Source: DASSWB01 sp035705495 (GTDB lineage: Bacteria > Bacteroidota > Bacteroidia > Flavobacteriales > Flavobacteriaceae). From it: a stretch of 36,682 nucleotides of DNA. The position numbers and the translations under genes were made by a program. The stretch covers positions 1-36,682 of the forward strand of contig DASSWB010000079.1 in NCBI GenBank assembly GCA_035705495.1, in the 5' to 3' direction. Positions 16,261-24,327 of this stretch are shown here, one piece after another. The notes under the pieces are model-generated. The model made no database searches, was not told the origin of the DNA, and was given only the letters and a program-made list of their open reading frames with translations. How positions within the stretch are numbered: position 1 is the first letter of the stretch; each line of letters starts with the position of its first letter.

Positions 16261-16295
16261 AATCCTTCAAAGGTTCCGACTTTTGAAGGATTTTT
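16261..16295 (+). terminator. Terminator of the rpoBC operon
   Basis: AATCCTTCAAA (16261-16271) pairs exactly with TTTGAAGGATT (16282-16292), a perfect 11-bp stem with a 10-nt loop; the T run ends at 16295. The DUF3467 gene starts only 28 bp later, so read-through may feed it. Confidence 0.88.
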
Positions 16296-16322
16296 CAATT
16301 TTAGAAAACTGCTAAAGGAGAT

Positions 16323-16637
16323 ATGGAAGATCAAAAGAAGCCAAAACAAAATAAGATTAACATTGAAATTGATGAAAAAGTTGCTGAAGGAACTTATTCC
16401 AATCTCGCTATTATTAATCATTCTGTGTCTGAATTTGTTGTTGATTTTGTAAGTATTATGCCGGGAACTCCGAAGAGTAAAGTTAAATCCCGAATTATTC
16501 TCACTCCTCAACACGCGAAACGCTTACTAAAAGCATTGAATGAAAATGTGAACAGATTTGAAAGTGCTCACGGAGAAATTAAAGATTACGAGCAACCTCC
16601 AATACCATTGAATTTTGGTCCTACAGGACAAGCTTAA
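16323..16637 (+). CDS. DUF3467 domain protein
   Basis: Protein of 104 residues of unknown function. Seen: a Lys/Asn-rich start, then INIEIDEKVAEGTYSNLAIINHS, SEFVVDFVSIMPG, and a helical LTPQHAKRLLKALNENVNRFE segment, which together match DUF3467. No signal peptide or membrane helix, so it is cytoplasmic. AAAGGAG ends just 2 nt before the ATG, too close for a normal Shine-Dalgarno. It follows rpoC by 68 bp, across a terminator; this neighbourhood is common in Bacteroidota, which suggests, but does not show, a link to transcription or translation. A strong terminator follows. Confidence 0.88.
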   Translation: MEDQKKPKQNKINIEIDEKVAEGTYSNLAIINHSVSEFVVDFVSIMPGTPKSKVKSRIILTPQHAKRLLKALNENVNRFESAHGEIKDYEQPPIPLNFGPTGQA

Positions 16638-16650
16638 AACTCTTTTACAT

Positions 16651-16690
16651 AACAAAAAAACCACAGTTTATAAGCTGTGGTTTTTTTGTT
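16651..16690. terminator. Bidirectional terminator after the DUF3467 gene
   Basis: AACAAAAAAACCACAG (16651-16666) and CTGTGGTTTTTTTGTT (16675-16690) are exact reverse complements over 16 bp with an 8-nt loop. The A tract and T tract make it work in both directions. Confidence 0.92.
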
Positions 16691-16789
16691 TTTAAGAATT
16701 CGATATAATCTCTAATCTTTTGTTAATCACTTTATTTACCAAATGATTTTCAGTACATTAAACCAAGTTTAACCTGAAAATAAGTTATT

Positions 16790-16993
16790 ATGAGTGTTGT
16801 AAAAGTAATAGAAGTGATTGCTTCATCAGAAAAGAGTTTTGATGATGCTGTACAAAATGCTGTGAAAGAAGCTGCCAAAAGCATTAAAAACATCAAATCT
16901 GTTTATGTGAAGGAAATGAAAGCAAAAGTGAGCGACAATAAAATTATTTCCTATGGCGTGAATGCTAAAATTTCGTTTGCTGTCGAAGAATGA
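16790..16993 (+). CDS. Dodecin family protein
   Basis: Small protein expected to form hollow dodecamers that bind flavin or related ligands. The 67 residues match dodecins throughout: SVVKVIEVIASSEKSFDDAV, a helix KEAAKSIKNIKSVYVKEM, and YGVNAKISFAV at the end. There is no Trp in the whole protein, although the flavin-stacking residue in well-studied dodecins is a Trp, so ligand and role may differ here. It has its own gap upstream (152 bp, no clear promoter box) and a terminator downstream. Confidence 0.9.
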   Translation: MSVVKVIEVIASSEKSFDDAVQNAVKEAAKSIKNIKSVYVKEMKAKVSDNKIISYGVNAKISFAVEE

Positions 16994-17019
16994 TCAAACG
17001 TTTGTCCAACAATGAAATT

Positions 17020-17045
17020 GGCCATCTTAATTGATGGCCTTTTTT
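17020..17045 (+). terminator. Terminator of the dodecin gene
   Basis: GGCCATC (17020-17026) pairs with GATGGCC (17033-17039) around a 6-nt loop; TTTTTT follows at 17040-17045. Confidence 0.88.
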
Positions 17046-17120
17046 ATGGCTCTATAGCGGTCGAATTGATTCGCCTTTTTGGATTTCAAAAAATAACTTG
17101 ATTATATTGCATACATAATT

Positions 17121-17879
17121 ATGAGAAATTTCTTCCTCTTTCTTATCTGCTGGTTTACAGTTTTTTCTGCCCTTGCTCAGGAAACAATTCTTTTAAAAGG
17201 ACAAATTAAAGCGGATTCTATTATGGAAACCTCCATACATATTGTAAACTTAACGCAGGGAACCGGAACGGTCAATAATTCAAATGGGGAGTTTGAAATA
17301 CCTGTCGCTATCAATGATTCTATCTTGTTTTCTTCCGTGCAATTTGAAATTTTGAAAATCATGATTACGGCAGACCATATAAAAAACCGATTTTTGGAAG
17401 TTAATTTGGTTCCAATCACTTTGGATGCTGTGAAGATTAGTGACAAAAAATTGTCTGGAAATTTGGAACGTGATATCGCTGGAATTAAAGTTGTTGATCC
17501 AACTGAATTTGGATTGCCTTGGCCAAAACCACCTTCCATCACCCCGTCGGAAAGAAAGGTATATACCGCTTCGAGCACGAACGTGGATTTACTATTAAAT
17601 ACGATTAGTGGTAGACTGGCCATGCTCAAAAAGCATGACGCAAATATGAAAAGGAATGATCTTGTAGAAAAAGCATTTCTGCAACAACGGGATAATTTTT
17701 TCTTTGAAGTTTTTGAACTTGACCAAAACGGAGCAAGAAATTTTCTTTTTTTCTGCACCGAAACAGATGCCGATTTTAGTAAGCTGGTAGATAAACAGGA
17801 CCCATTTCGACTGATCGATTATTATCACCAACGATTTCCTGAATTTTTGAAAGTTAAAAAAGGAGAAAATCGAGACTGA
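17121..17879 (+). CDS. Secreted protein with a carboxypeptidase-regulatory-like N-terminal domain
   Basis: 252 residues. A signal peptide is clear (RNFFLFLICWFTVFSALAQ, cleavage after about residue 19), so the protein leaves the cytoplasm. Residues about 21-105 look like the CarboxypepD_reg-like beta sandwich that precedes many TonB-dependent receptors (LLKGQI, VNLTQGTGTVNNSNGEFEIP, DSILFSSVQF, ending LDAVKI). The rest is a mostly helical region with no recognised motif and no receptor barrel. Such stand-alone proteins are frequent in Flavobacteriia; their function is unknown. It is convergent with prfC (31 bp between ends, only a weak 5-bp hairpin there). TATATTGC at about 17104 is an imperfect -7 box. 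Confidence 0.8.
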   Translation: MRNFFLFLICWFTVFSALAQETILLKGQIKADSIMETSIHIVNLTQGTGTVNNSNGEFEIPVAINDSILFSSVQFEILKIMITADHIKNRFLEVNLVPITLDAVKISDKKLSGNLERDIAGIKVVDPTEFGLPWPKPPSITPSERKVYTASSTNVDLLLNTISGRLAMLKKHDANMKRNDLVEKAFLQQRDNFFFEVFELDQNGARNFLFFCTETDADFSKLVDKQDPFRLIDYYHQRFPEFLKVKKGENRD

Positions 17880-17909
17880 ATAATAAAGGGTATCTGAAGC
17901 AGATTTGAT

Positions 17910-19496
17910 CTAAAATTCGGAAGTAAAATGAAATTTGATATTCTTATACTTCTCCTGTGTCATTTGAAGTGAAAAAGCAGAATCAGCCAAAAACACAAGT
18001 TGTCCACGTTTATCTTTTGCCAAATATTTACTCTTCACTCTTTTAAAGTCCAAAAATTCTTCGCTTTTAGAATCTTTCGGCTCCACCCAACAAGCTTTGT
18101 GCACGTTCAAATTCTCATAGGTACATTTCGCTCCATATTCATGCTCCAATCGGTACTGAATGACTTCAAATTGTAAAGCACCGACGGTTCCTATAACTTT
18201 TCTTCCGTTCATTTCCAGTGTAAAAAGTTGTGCTACTCCTTCATCCATCAACTGATCAATTCCTTTTTCCAATTGCTTTGATTTCATCGGATCAGCGTTA
18301 TTGATATATCTAAAATGCTCAGGCGAAAAACTTGGAATCCCTTTATATTGAAGTTGTTCACCTTCGGTTAAAGTATCACCAATTTTAAAGTTTCCGGTGT
18401 CGTGTAATCCCACAATATCACCGGGGTAGGATGTATCTACAATTTCTTTCTTTTCCGCAAAGAATGCATTCGGACTTGAGAATTTGAAATTTTTCCCATG
18501 TCTTACATGTAAATAAGGCCTGTTACGTTCAAATTTTCCAGACACGATTTTAACGAAAGCCAATCGGTCCCTGTGTTTCGGATCCATATTCGCATGTATT
18601 TTAAATACAAAACCTGTAAAATCCTTTTCATCGGCCATGACCAATCTTTGATCACTTTCCTTAGGTCGTGGTGTGGGCGCAATCGCGACAAAACAATCCA
18701 AAAGTTCCCTAACACCAAAATTGTTCAATGCGGAACCGAAAAATACAGGCTGCAAATTTCCTTTCAAATAGGCTTCTTTATCAAAAGGAGGATAGACTCC
18801 TTGTGCCAATTCAAGATCATTCCGAAGATTATTTGCCGCCTTTTCCCCAATTAAATTATCCAATTCGCTAGATGATAAATTAGAGATTTCTATGGTTTCT
18901 TCGATATCCTTCCTTGGATCGCCGGTAAATAAATTGATATTCTGTTCCCAAATATTATAAATTCCTTTAAAATCATATCCCATACCAATCGGAAAGCTCA
19001 AAGGAGTCACTGTAAGATTCAATTTCTGTTCGATCTCATCCAATAATTCAAAAGCATCTTTTCCTTCACGATCCATCTTGTTGATAAAAACAATCATAGG
19101 GATGTTTCGCATACGGCAGACTTCAACTAGCTTTTCGGTTTGCTCTTCAACTCCTTTTGCCACATCTACCACAACAATTACACTATCGACCGCAGTCAAA
19201 GTACGGAAAGTATCTTCAGCAAAATCCTTGTGTCCTGGCGTATCGAGAATATTGATTTTGGTTCCGTTGTATTCAAAAGCAAGAACCGAAGTAGCGACAG
19301 AAATGCCTCGTTGGCGCTCAATTTCCATGAAATCACTCGTGGCACCTTTTTTTATCTTGTTGGATTTTACAGCTCCCGCTTCCTGAATTGCTCCTCCAAA
19401 AAGTAATAGCTTTTCTGTAAGCGTGGTTTTTCCTGCATCAGGGTGGGAAATAATACCAAATGTCCTTCTTCTCTTTATTTCGTCGGAAAATTTCAT
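17910..19496 (-). CDS. prfC: Peptide chain release factor 3
   Basis: GTPase that removes RF1/RF2 from the ribosome after peptide release. Seen in the 528-residue form: P-loop GIISHPDAGKTT (14-25), RGISVATSV, DTPGHKDF, NKMDREG, and the EF-G-like domains II and III. The frame is open 26 codons further upstream, but a -7 box (19514-19521) lies inside that extension and the family begins MKFSDEIKRRRTFGIIS, so ATG 19496 is chosen; the predicted leader is then about 10 nt. It stands alone on the minus strand, convergent with the gene at 17121. Confidence 0.95.
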   Translation of the reverse strand: MKFSDEIKRRRTFGIISHPDAGKTTLTEKLLLFGGAIQEAGAVKSNKIKKGATSDFMEIERQRGISVATSVLAFEYNGTKINILDTPGHKDFAEDTFRTLTAVDSVIVVVDVAKGVEEQTEKLVEVCRMRNIPMIVFINKMDREGKDAFELLDEIEQKLNLTVTPLSFPIGMGYDFKGIYNIWEQNINLFTGDPRKDIEETIEISNLSSSELDNLIGEKAANNLRNDLELAQGVYPPFDKEAYLKGNLQPVFFGSALNNFGVRELLDCFVAIAPTPRPKESDQRLVMADEKDFTGFVFKIHANMDPKHRDRLAFVKIVSGKFERNRPYLHVRHGKNFKFSSPNAFFAEKKEIVDTSYPGDIVGLHDTGNFKIGDTLTEGEQLQYKGIPSFSPEHFRYINNADPMKSKQLEKGIDQLMDEGVAQLFTLEMNGRKVIGTVGALQFEVIQYRLEHEYGAKCTYENLNVHKACWVEPKDSKSEEFLDFKRVKSKYLAKDKRGQLVFLADSAFSLQMTQEKYKNIKFHFTSEF

Positions 19497-19513
19497 AGCT
19501 AATTTTGAAGCTG

Positions 19514-19521
19514 CAAAGATA
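19514..19521 (-). promoter_or_regulatory. -7 box of prfC
   Basis: On the minus strand TATCTTTG matches TAnnTTTG and is followed by GCAGC; the start codon comes 18 nt after the box. No -33 TTTG is seen at the standard distance. Confidence 0.55.
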
Positions 19522-19736
19522 TGACTTTCCGAACAAGCGTAAACTCGGTTTCCCTGCATATTTTTCTTCTTCAATTGTAAATAAGTTTTAACAAATTTAT
19601 TTTTCGCAGGGTCCTTAATTTGTTAACATTAAATATATTTGCGCGAAATCTTTAATCAAATTTAGGGGATTGGAAGTATGAAGTTAATTCCTGCCCAATT
19701 ACATTAGTGTTAGGAAAATAACCTATTCAAGCGGCG

Positions 19737-19744
19737 TAACTTTG
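19737..19744 (+). promoter_or_regulatory. -7 box upstream of a small membrane protein gene
   Basis: TAACTTTG, 22 nt before ATG 19766. A second box, TATATTTG, lies at 19634-19641. The intergenic region 19497-19765 thus has two candidate starts and, between them, only a 9-codon frame from ATG 19678 that I do not call as a gene. Confidence 0.5.
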
Positions 19745-19765
19745 ATATAAGATCAAAAAAAGATA

Positions 19766-19969
19766 ATGATGAAAAAGAAAACGTTTATATTATTAATACT
19801 GACCATTATAACCGGTTTGGTCAGTTTTACTGGATTGAATTTTTATGGAGTAGTAGGGGTAAGAGTGTTATTTTTAATATTTGCTGATCTTTTAGTGATT
19901 GCTTTATTGGCAAAGTTGTTTTTTTACCCTGAAAAGAAAAGAATGCGGACTATAAAAGTTCGTAAATAG
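19766..19969 (+). CDS. Small membrane protein, two helices
   Basis: 67 residues, not recognised. Seen: a basic start (MMKKK), membrane helix 1 at about 6-23, a short Gly-containing turn, membrane helix 2 at about 32-53, and a basic tail (YPEKKRMRTIKVRK) that should stay in the cytoplasm. The frame has a -7 box at a fitting distance upstream and a clear terminator just downstream, which supports it as a real monocistronic gene. No functional call is possible. Confidence 0.65.
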   Translation: MMKKKTFILLILTIITGLVSFTGLNFYGVVGVRVLFLIFADLLVIALLAKLFFYPEKKRMRTIKVRK

Positions 19970-19995
19970 AATTAATTTTCCCGATTTAAAAAATT

Positions 19996-20026
19996 AAATC
20001 CGCAAGAGCAATCTAGCGGATTTTTT
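19996..20026. terminator. Terminator after the small membrane protein gene
   Basis: AAATCCGC (19996-20003) pairs with GCGGATTT (20016-20023), 12-nt loop, T run to 20026. On the minus strand a weaker T-rich stretch follows, so it may also serve crcB. Confidence 0.85.
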
Positions 20027-20076
20027 GTTTTGAAAATTATATGGTTTGATGAAAGACGGAATATATCAACAGTCAA

Positions 20077-20445
20077 TTAAAACTTGCTACTCAACCAAAC
20101 GCCTACAAAAATAGCTGCTATTCCCAGCATCAATGTTCCCACTGAATAAAACAGGAACAGGTTATAATTGCCATTTTTAAGAAATATAAAGTTCTCATAA
20201 GCAAAGGCGGAAAATGTAGTAAAACCGCCACAAAAACCAGTTATCAACAATAATTGAAGGTTGTGGTGCCAGCTGTTTTCTTTAAGCAAGTTCCCAAGGA
20301 TGAATCCCATGATCACACTTCCTAAAACGTTCACGGCGAAGGTGCCGTAAGGTAAATTTTCAGAATTCAAAAATTTTGTGATCAAAAAACGAAATGCGCT
20401 TCCTAATCCGCCACCAATGAAAACCAATAGAAAATCTCTTGCCAT
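20077..20445 (-). CDS. crcB: Fluoride ion channel CrcB/Fluc
   Basis: Dual-topology inner-membrane channel that exports fluoride. From ATG 20445 the product has 122 residues and four membrane helices. Seen: GGGLGSAFRF near the N-terminus, the Asn-containing helix TFAVNVLGSVIMGF, and the family hallmark GFCGGFTTFSAFAYE. The frame is open 16 codons further up, but MARDFLLVFIGGG is the typical start and leaves a 16-bp gap after the upstream SRPBCC gene, with which it is probably co-transcribed. No fluoride riboswitch-like sequence was recognised upstream. Confidence 0.93.
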   Translation of the reverse strand: MARDFLLVFIGGGLGSAFRFLITKFLNSENLPYGTFAVNVLGSVIMGFILGNLLKENSWHHNLQLLLITGFCGGFTTFSAFAYENFIFLKNGNYNLFLFYSVGTLMLGIAAIFVGVWLSSKF

Positions 20446-20461
20446 TTCAGGGTTTTTCCTT

Positions 20462-21514
20462 TTAAAATCCTTCGGAAGGAGCCGTGCTTTCAACCGGAAT
20501 ATAAATTTCTGTAATTAAATTTGCAGGTACTTTTTCCTCCGCTTCTGTATTTATATAAACTTCAAAAGGCTGAAAATTGGGCTTTAATTCCAGACCATTC
20601 TCTTGGATATATTTAAAAGTTGCGTCCCAAGCTGCAGGTAAATTTTTTCGGCTGCCTTTTAAAGTGGTTCGGACAACAGTTTGGGCAGGCATAAATCCGC
20701 TTAAGAAATTACTATCGAACGCCGTTACCACTTTAGTCGGTGTAGGAATACATATTGAAAACAACGCGGTACCGTTTTCGTCATTCCAATCATGATAGAG
20801 GATAAAAGGACTCCCATTATCACTTATGTTATTGGTGTTCATGAAAGAATTTATCTGCGGATAAATTTCATTGAATTTGGCCTGTACATTTTGTTGTTTG
20901 GCAGAAATGGAACTGTAAATAAAATAACCACCGCCATATTCGGTTTTACCATGGACTTTTATTCGATAAGCCATCATTTGCTCATCTATTGCGGTTTTGT
21001 ATTCCGAAAGACTTTCTGACAGTAAAGGATCAAAGAAATCTTTAACACTATTTGAATTCCACTCCCAATGCATTTTTTCTTTGAAATCCATTTCTCCAAT
21101 GATTTCCAAGGAAACCAAAGTTCCGTTTTTCACTTCAGAAAAATTCCAAATTAAGCTGCCTTCCGAAGTGCCAAAATTATGATCGAGTTTAATTTTTTGG
21201 ACTATTTTTTCATTAGGAACGATTTCGGTTGTAGTGATGGAGCCATCTCCTTTTTCATTATTACGCCAAGAAATATTGGCTCCTTCCCCAGAATTTTTTC
21301 CTGAAGAAGACATTTTAGCTTCTTCACCGCTTGTCCACGGTCCCCATTTCTGCCAGTTCCCATAATCGTTTACCTGCGAGAACAGATATTCTTTGGGCGC
21401 TTCTATAAATATTTCTTTCTCAACTTTATAACTTCCTTCTTTTGTGGCAACAAAGATTGAAGCCGCAATAATGAAGATCAAGATTAAAAAAAACAGATAC
21501 TTTAATATTTTCAT
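20462..21514 (-). CDS. Membrane-anchored SRPBCC plus GyrI-like ligand-binding protein
   Basis: 350 residues in two ligand-binding parts. Seen: one N-terminal membrane helix (about 4-22); an SRPBCC/polyketide-cyclase-like domain (about 28-175; SYKVEKEIFIEAPKEYLFSQ, NWQKWGPW, and an N-F-G-T...LIWNFSEV stretch); and a C-terminal region (about 180-345) resembling the GyrI/AraC effector-binding fold (YFIYSSIS, ALFSICIPT, AAWDATFKYIQENGLEL, FEVYI). There is no DNA-binding domain. Both folds bind small hydrophobic ligands in other proteins; what they bind here is unknown. It lies upstream of crcB in the same direction. Its start region faces the M49 lipoprotein gene. Confidence 0.8.
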   Translation of the reverse strand: MKILKYLFFLILIFIIAASIFVATKEGSYKVEKEIFIEAPKEYLFSQVNDYGNWQKWGPWTSGEEAKMSSSGKNSGEGANISWRNNEKGDGSITTTEIVPNEKIVQKIKLDHNFGTSEGSLIWNFSEVKNGTLVSLEIIGEMDFKEKMHWEWNSNSVKDFFDPLLSESLSEYKTAIDEQMMAYRIKVHGKTEYGGGYFIYSSISAKQQNVQAKFNEIYPQINSFMNTNNISDNGSPFILYHDWNDENGTALFSICIPTPTKVVTAFDSNFLSGFMPAQTVVRTTLKGSRKNLPAAWDATFKYIQENGLELKPNFQPFEVYINTEAEEKVPANLITEIYIPVESTAPSEGF

Positions 21515-21575
21515 TTAAAAATTATTTTTCCCCGATTATGTCGCTAATATAATTAAATAAAACATGGGTAATTAC

Positions 21576-21583
21576 TACATTTG
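21576..21583 (+). promoter_or_regulatory. -7 box of the M49 peptidase gene
   Basis: TACATTTG matches TAnnTTTG and lies 24 nt before ATG 21607. No clear -33 motif. Confidence 0.55.
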
Positions 21584-21606
21584 TTCAAAATCAATATTTA
21601 TAAAAC

Positions 21607-23649
21607 ATGAAATTAAAATTTAGTTTAATGCTTGGTGTTGCGGCAGCAAGCTTTATGGTTTCCTGTGGGAACGACAAAATCGTTGAGCCTGAAGCGACGG
21701 AACCTGTTGTTCAAACAGATGATTTTGATTATACTGTGGAAGAATTCGCAGATATAAAAGTACTTAGATATCAAATTCCCGGTTGGGAAGATCTTTCTTT
21801 AAAAGAACAAAAATTGGTTTATTATTTGGTTCAAGCTGGTTTAAGCGGAAGAGATATTACCTGGGACCAGAATTATAAACACAATTTGGAGATAAGGGAA
21901 GCTCTGGAAAATATCTACGCGAATTATAAAGGGGATAAAGAATCTGCAGATTGGAAAGCTTTTGAAACTTATATAAAGAGAGTGTGGTTTTCAAATGGAA
22001 TCCACCATCATTATTCAAATGATAAGTTTAAACCAGAATTCAGCAAAGCATATTTTGATACATTATTAGCTGAAACCAATACCGTACTTACAGGTGAACC
22101 GTATGAGGTGATTTTCAATGATCAAGATGCCAAAAAGGTCAACCTTGATGCTTCAAAAGGCTTATTGAAAGGATCTGCTGTTAATTATTATGGCGATAAC
22201 ATAACCGCTAAAGAAGTAGCAGCTTTTTATGCTCAGAAAAAACCGGAAGATCCAACTAAGCCAGTTGCCTATGGTTTAAACTCCAAATTGGTAAAAGAAA
22301 ACGGAAAACTGGTCGAGAAAGTATGGAAGAGCGGTGGAATGTACGGTGATGCAATAGACCGAATCATTTTCTGGTTGGAAAAAGCCAAAGGAGTTGCTGA
22401 AAATGACAAACAAGCGGATGCTTTGGCACTATTAATTGATTATTATAAAACCGGAAGCCTTAAAACTTGGGACGAATATAATATCGCTTGGGTTGAAGCA
22501 ACGGAAGGAAATATCGATTACATCAACGGGTTTGTTGAAGTTTATAACGATCCTTTAGGATACAGAGGTGCTTATGAAACAATTGTTCAAATCAAGGATT
22601 TCGATATGTCAAAGAAAATGCAGGTTTTGGAAGAAAACGTGCAATGGTTTGAAGACAACGCGCCTTTAATGGACGAACACAAAAAAGAATCGGTTATAGG
22701 GGTTACATATAAAACTGTAATTGTGGCCGGTGAGGCTGGTGACGCTTCTCCGAGTACACCAATTGGTGTAAACTTACCTAATTCAAACTGGATCAGAAAG
22801 GAACATGGAAGTAAGTCTGTTTCGTTGGGAAATATCATCAACGCGTATAACAATGCGGGAAGCACTGGAAGACTACAAGAATTTGCACATGATGAAGAGG
22901 AAATTGCATTGGAGGAACAATATGGTAAAGAAGCAGATAAATTACACACAGCACTTCATGAAGTTGTAGGTCATGCTTCCGGTCAAATCAATCCTGGAGT
23001 TGGTGAAACAAAAGAAACCCTTAAAAGTTACGCTTCTACTTTGGAAGAAGGTAGAGCTGATTTGGTTGGATTATACTATTTAATGGATCCGAAATTAGAG
23101 GAACTTGGTCTTACAGATGATTGGGAAAAAACCGGTAAAGCTGCTTATGATGGTTATATCAGAAATGGTTTGATGATGCAGTTGATCCGTTTGGAACCTG
23201 GAGCTGATATTGAAGAAGCTCACATGAGAAATCGCCAATGGGTGAGTGCTTGGGTTTTTGAAAAAGGCCAAGATGAAAATGTAATTGAAAAAGTGACTCG
23301 CGAAGGAAAAACATATTTCAATATCAATGATTATCAAAGGTTAAGGGAGCTTTTCGGGGAACTATTAATGGAAACCCAAAGAATCAAATCTGAGGGAGAT
23401 TTTGAAGCGGCCAAAAACCTAGTTGAAAATTATGGTGTTAAAGTAGATCAAGAGATTCACACCGAAGTATTGAAACGTAACGAACAATTTAAATCACCAG
23501 CGTATAGCGGATTTGTGAACCCTGTGTTGGTTGCCGAAGAAAATGAAAACGGCGAAATTATTTCCATTAAAGTAACTCAGCCTGTATCGTTTGACGAGCA
23601 AATGTTGAATTATTCCAAAAACTTTAGCTTTCTAGCAAAAGAGGAATAA
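21607..23649 (+). CDS. Dipeptidyl-peptidase III-like zinc lipoprotein (family M49)
   Basis: Zinc peptidase that removes dipeptides from the N-terminus of oligopeptides. 680 residues. Seen: lipoprotein signal with lipobox MVSC (Cys20), so the enzyme is exported and lipid-anchored; the M49 zinc motif HEVVGH (His451, Glu452, His456) with the extra residue between the histidines that defines the family; and the second motif EEGRAD (480-485), whose first Glu pair includes the third zinc ligand. Most DPP III enzymes are cytosolic, so the lipoprotein form fits an envelope role in peptide uptake. It is monocistronic: a -7 box upstream and a strong terminator downstream. Family call firm; substrate range inferred. 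Confidence 0.9.
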   Translation: MKLKFSLMLGVAAASFMVSCGNDKIVEPEATEPVVQTDDFDYTVEEFADIKVLRYQIPGWEDLSLKEQKLVYYLVQAGLSGRDITWDQNYKHNLEIREALENIYANYKGDKESADWKAFETYIKRVWFSNGIHHHYSNDKFKPEFSKAYFDTLLAETNTVLTGEPYEVIFNDQDAKKVNLDASKGLLKGSAVNYYGDNITAKEVAAFYAQKKPEDPTKPVAYGLNSKLVKENGKLVEKVWKSGGMYGDAIDRIIFWLEKAKGVAENDKQADALALLIDYYKTGSLKTWDEYNIAWVEATEGNIDYINGFVEVYNDPLGYRGAYETIVQIKDFDMSKKMQVLEENVQWFEDNAPLMDEHKKESVIGVTYKTVIVAGEAGDASPSTPIGVNLPNSNWIRKEHGSKSVSLGNIINAYNNAGSTGRLQEFAHDEEEIALEEQYGKEADKLHTALHEVVGHASGQINPGVGETKETLKSYASTLEEGRADLVGLYYLMDPKLEELGLTDDWEKTGKAAYDGYIRNGLMMQLIRLEPGADIEEAHMRNRQWVSAWVFEKGQDENVIEKVTREGKTYFNINDYQRLRELFGELLMETQRIKSEGDFEAAKNLVENYGVKVDQEIHTEVLKRNEQFKSPAYSGFVNPVLVAEENENGEIISIKVTQPVSFDEQMLNYSKNFSFLAKEE

Positions 23650-23669
23650 ACACAAATATTCATTTTTTA

Positions 23670-23706
23670 AAAAAGCCATCGGACGATCCCGATGGCTTTT
23701 TGTTTT
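23670..23706. terminator. Terminator after the M49 peptidase gene
   Basis: AAAAGCCATCGG (23671-23682) pairs exactly with CCGATGGCTTTT (23689-23700) around a 6-nt loop, with flanking A and T tracts. It also serves the convergent gene ending at 23712. Confidence 0.92.
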
Positions 23707-23711
23707 AGAAC

Positions 23712-23897
23712 CTAACGCGTATATATTTTAATGACGAAAAGTATTCCCATAAAAGCTAAAAAAGCTAAAAGAACAAAAATACTTCCTTTGTAATATTTCC
23801 GATGTAATTTCAAATCTTTCCGATAGCTATAAATCATAACTATAATAAAAAGAATCAAACAAACCCCTGCAAAAATTAATTGGCCTTCGCTAAACAT
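23712..23897 (-). CDS. Small conserved membrane protein, two helices
   Basis: 61 residues. Seen: membrane helix 1 (about 6-24), a basic loop YSYRKDLKLHRKYYKGS, and membrane helix 2 (about 41-58). The sharp division into two helices and a charged loop is typical of a small protein frequent in Flavobacteriia, but I know no function for it. The start is ATG 23897, with a -7 box 15 nt upstream. It is divergent from the MazG-like gene (42 bp apart) and convergent with the M49 gene. Confidence 0.75.
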   Translation of the reverse strand: MFSEGQLIFAGVCLILFIIVMIYSYRKDLKLHRKYYKGSIFVLLAFLAFMGILFVIKIYTR

Positions 23898-23911
23898 TTC
23901 CTTATTTTTAG

Positions 23912-23919
23912 CAAAGTTA
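23912..23919 (-). promoter_or_regulatory. -7 box of the small membrane protein gene
   Basis: On the minus strand TAACTTTG, 14 nt before ATG 23897; it predicts a leader of fewer than 10 nt. It lies in the 42-bp gap shared with the divergent MazG-like gene. Confidence 0.5.
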
Positions 23920-23939
23920 AATTTTTAAATCCAACCAGA

Positions 23940-24326
23940 ATGAAAAAAAGATTAGCCGCAGTAAACCATTTCCATAAATCATTTGGTTTGGGAGTAAATG
24001 AAGTGCCCGTGGCCGACTTGGGAGCAATGAAAAACAAGTTGAGGTACAACTTAATGAAAGAAGAAAATGAAGAATATCTGGAAGCAGCCAATAATAATGA
24101 TTTGGTTGAAGTTGCGGATGCGTTGGGAGATATGCTGTATATTTTATGCGGAACAATCATAGAACACGGAATGCAGTACAAAATTGAAGAAGTGTTTGAC
24201 GAAATACAACGGAGCAATATGAGTAAATTGGGCGCTGACGGTAAGCCCATTTATCGAGAAGATGGTAAAGTATTAAAAGGACCGAATTATTTCAAACCGG
24301 ATTTGAATAAAATATTAAAAGGATAA
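23940..24326 (+). CDS. MazG-like nucleoside triphosphate pyrophosphohydrolase
   Basis: All-alpha NTP pyrophosphatase that cleaves (d)NTPs to the monophosphate and PPi. From ATG 23940 the product has 128 residues. Seen: the metal-binding pattern EENEE (41-45), then E57-x-x-D60 and Asp64 in VEVADALGD, matching the EEXXE...EXXD motif. The frame is open 20 codons further upstream, but that part would overlap the divergent gene, and MKKRLAAVNHFH is a natural start. It could be house-cleaning or belong to phosphoribosyl-ATP-type relatives; the substrate cannot be told. It ends 1 bp from the convergent meaB gene, with no terminator visible between them. Confidence 0.85.
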   Translation: MKKRLAAVNHFHKSFGLGVNEVPVADLGAMKNKLRYNLMKEENEEYLEAANNNDLVEVADALGDMLYILCGTIIEHGMQYKIEEVFDEIQRSNMSKLGADGKPIYREDGKVLKGPNYFKPDLNKILKG

Positions 24327-24327
24327 A

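Noticed and set aside
17177..17758. 193-codon minus-strand frame opposite the gene at 17121
   Set aside because: Exact shadow of a gene with a clear signal peptide; no family, no promoter.
19678..19707. 9-codon frame as a leader peptide
   Set aside because: No repeated regulatory codons, no attenuator structure around it, and no ribosome signal.
20446..20493. Longer CrcB start and fluoride riboswitch upstream
   Set aside because: The extra 16 codons overlap the upstream gene and lack family similarity; no fluoride riboswitch-like sequence was seen.
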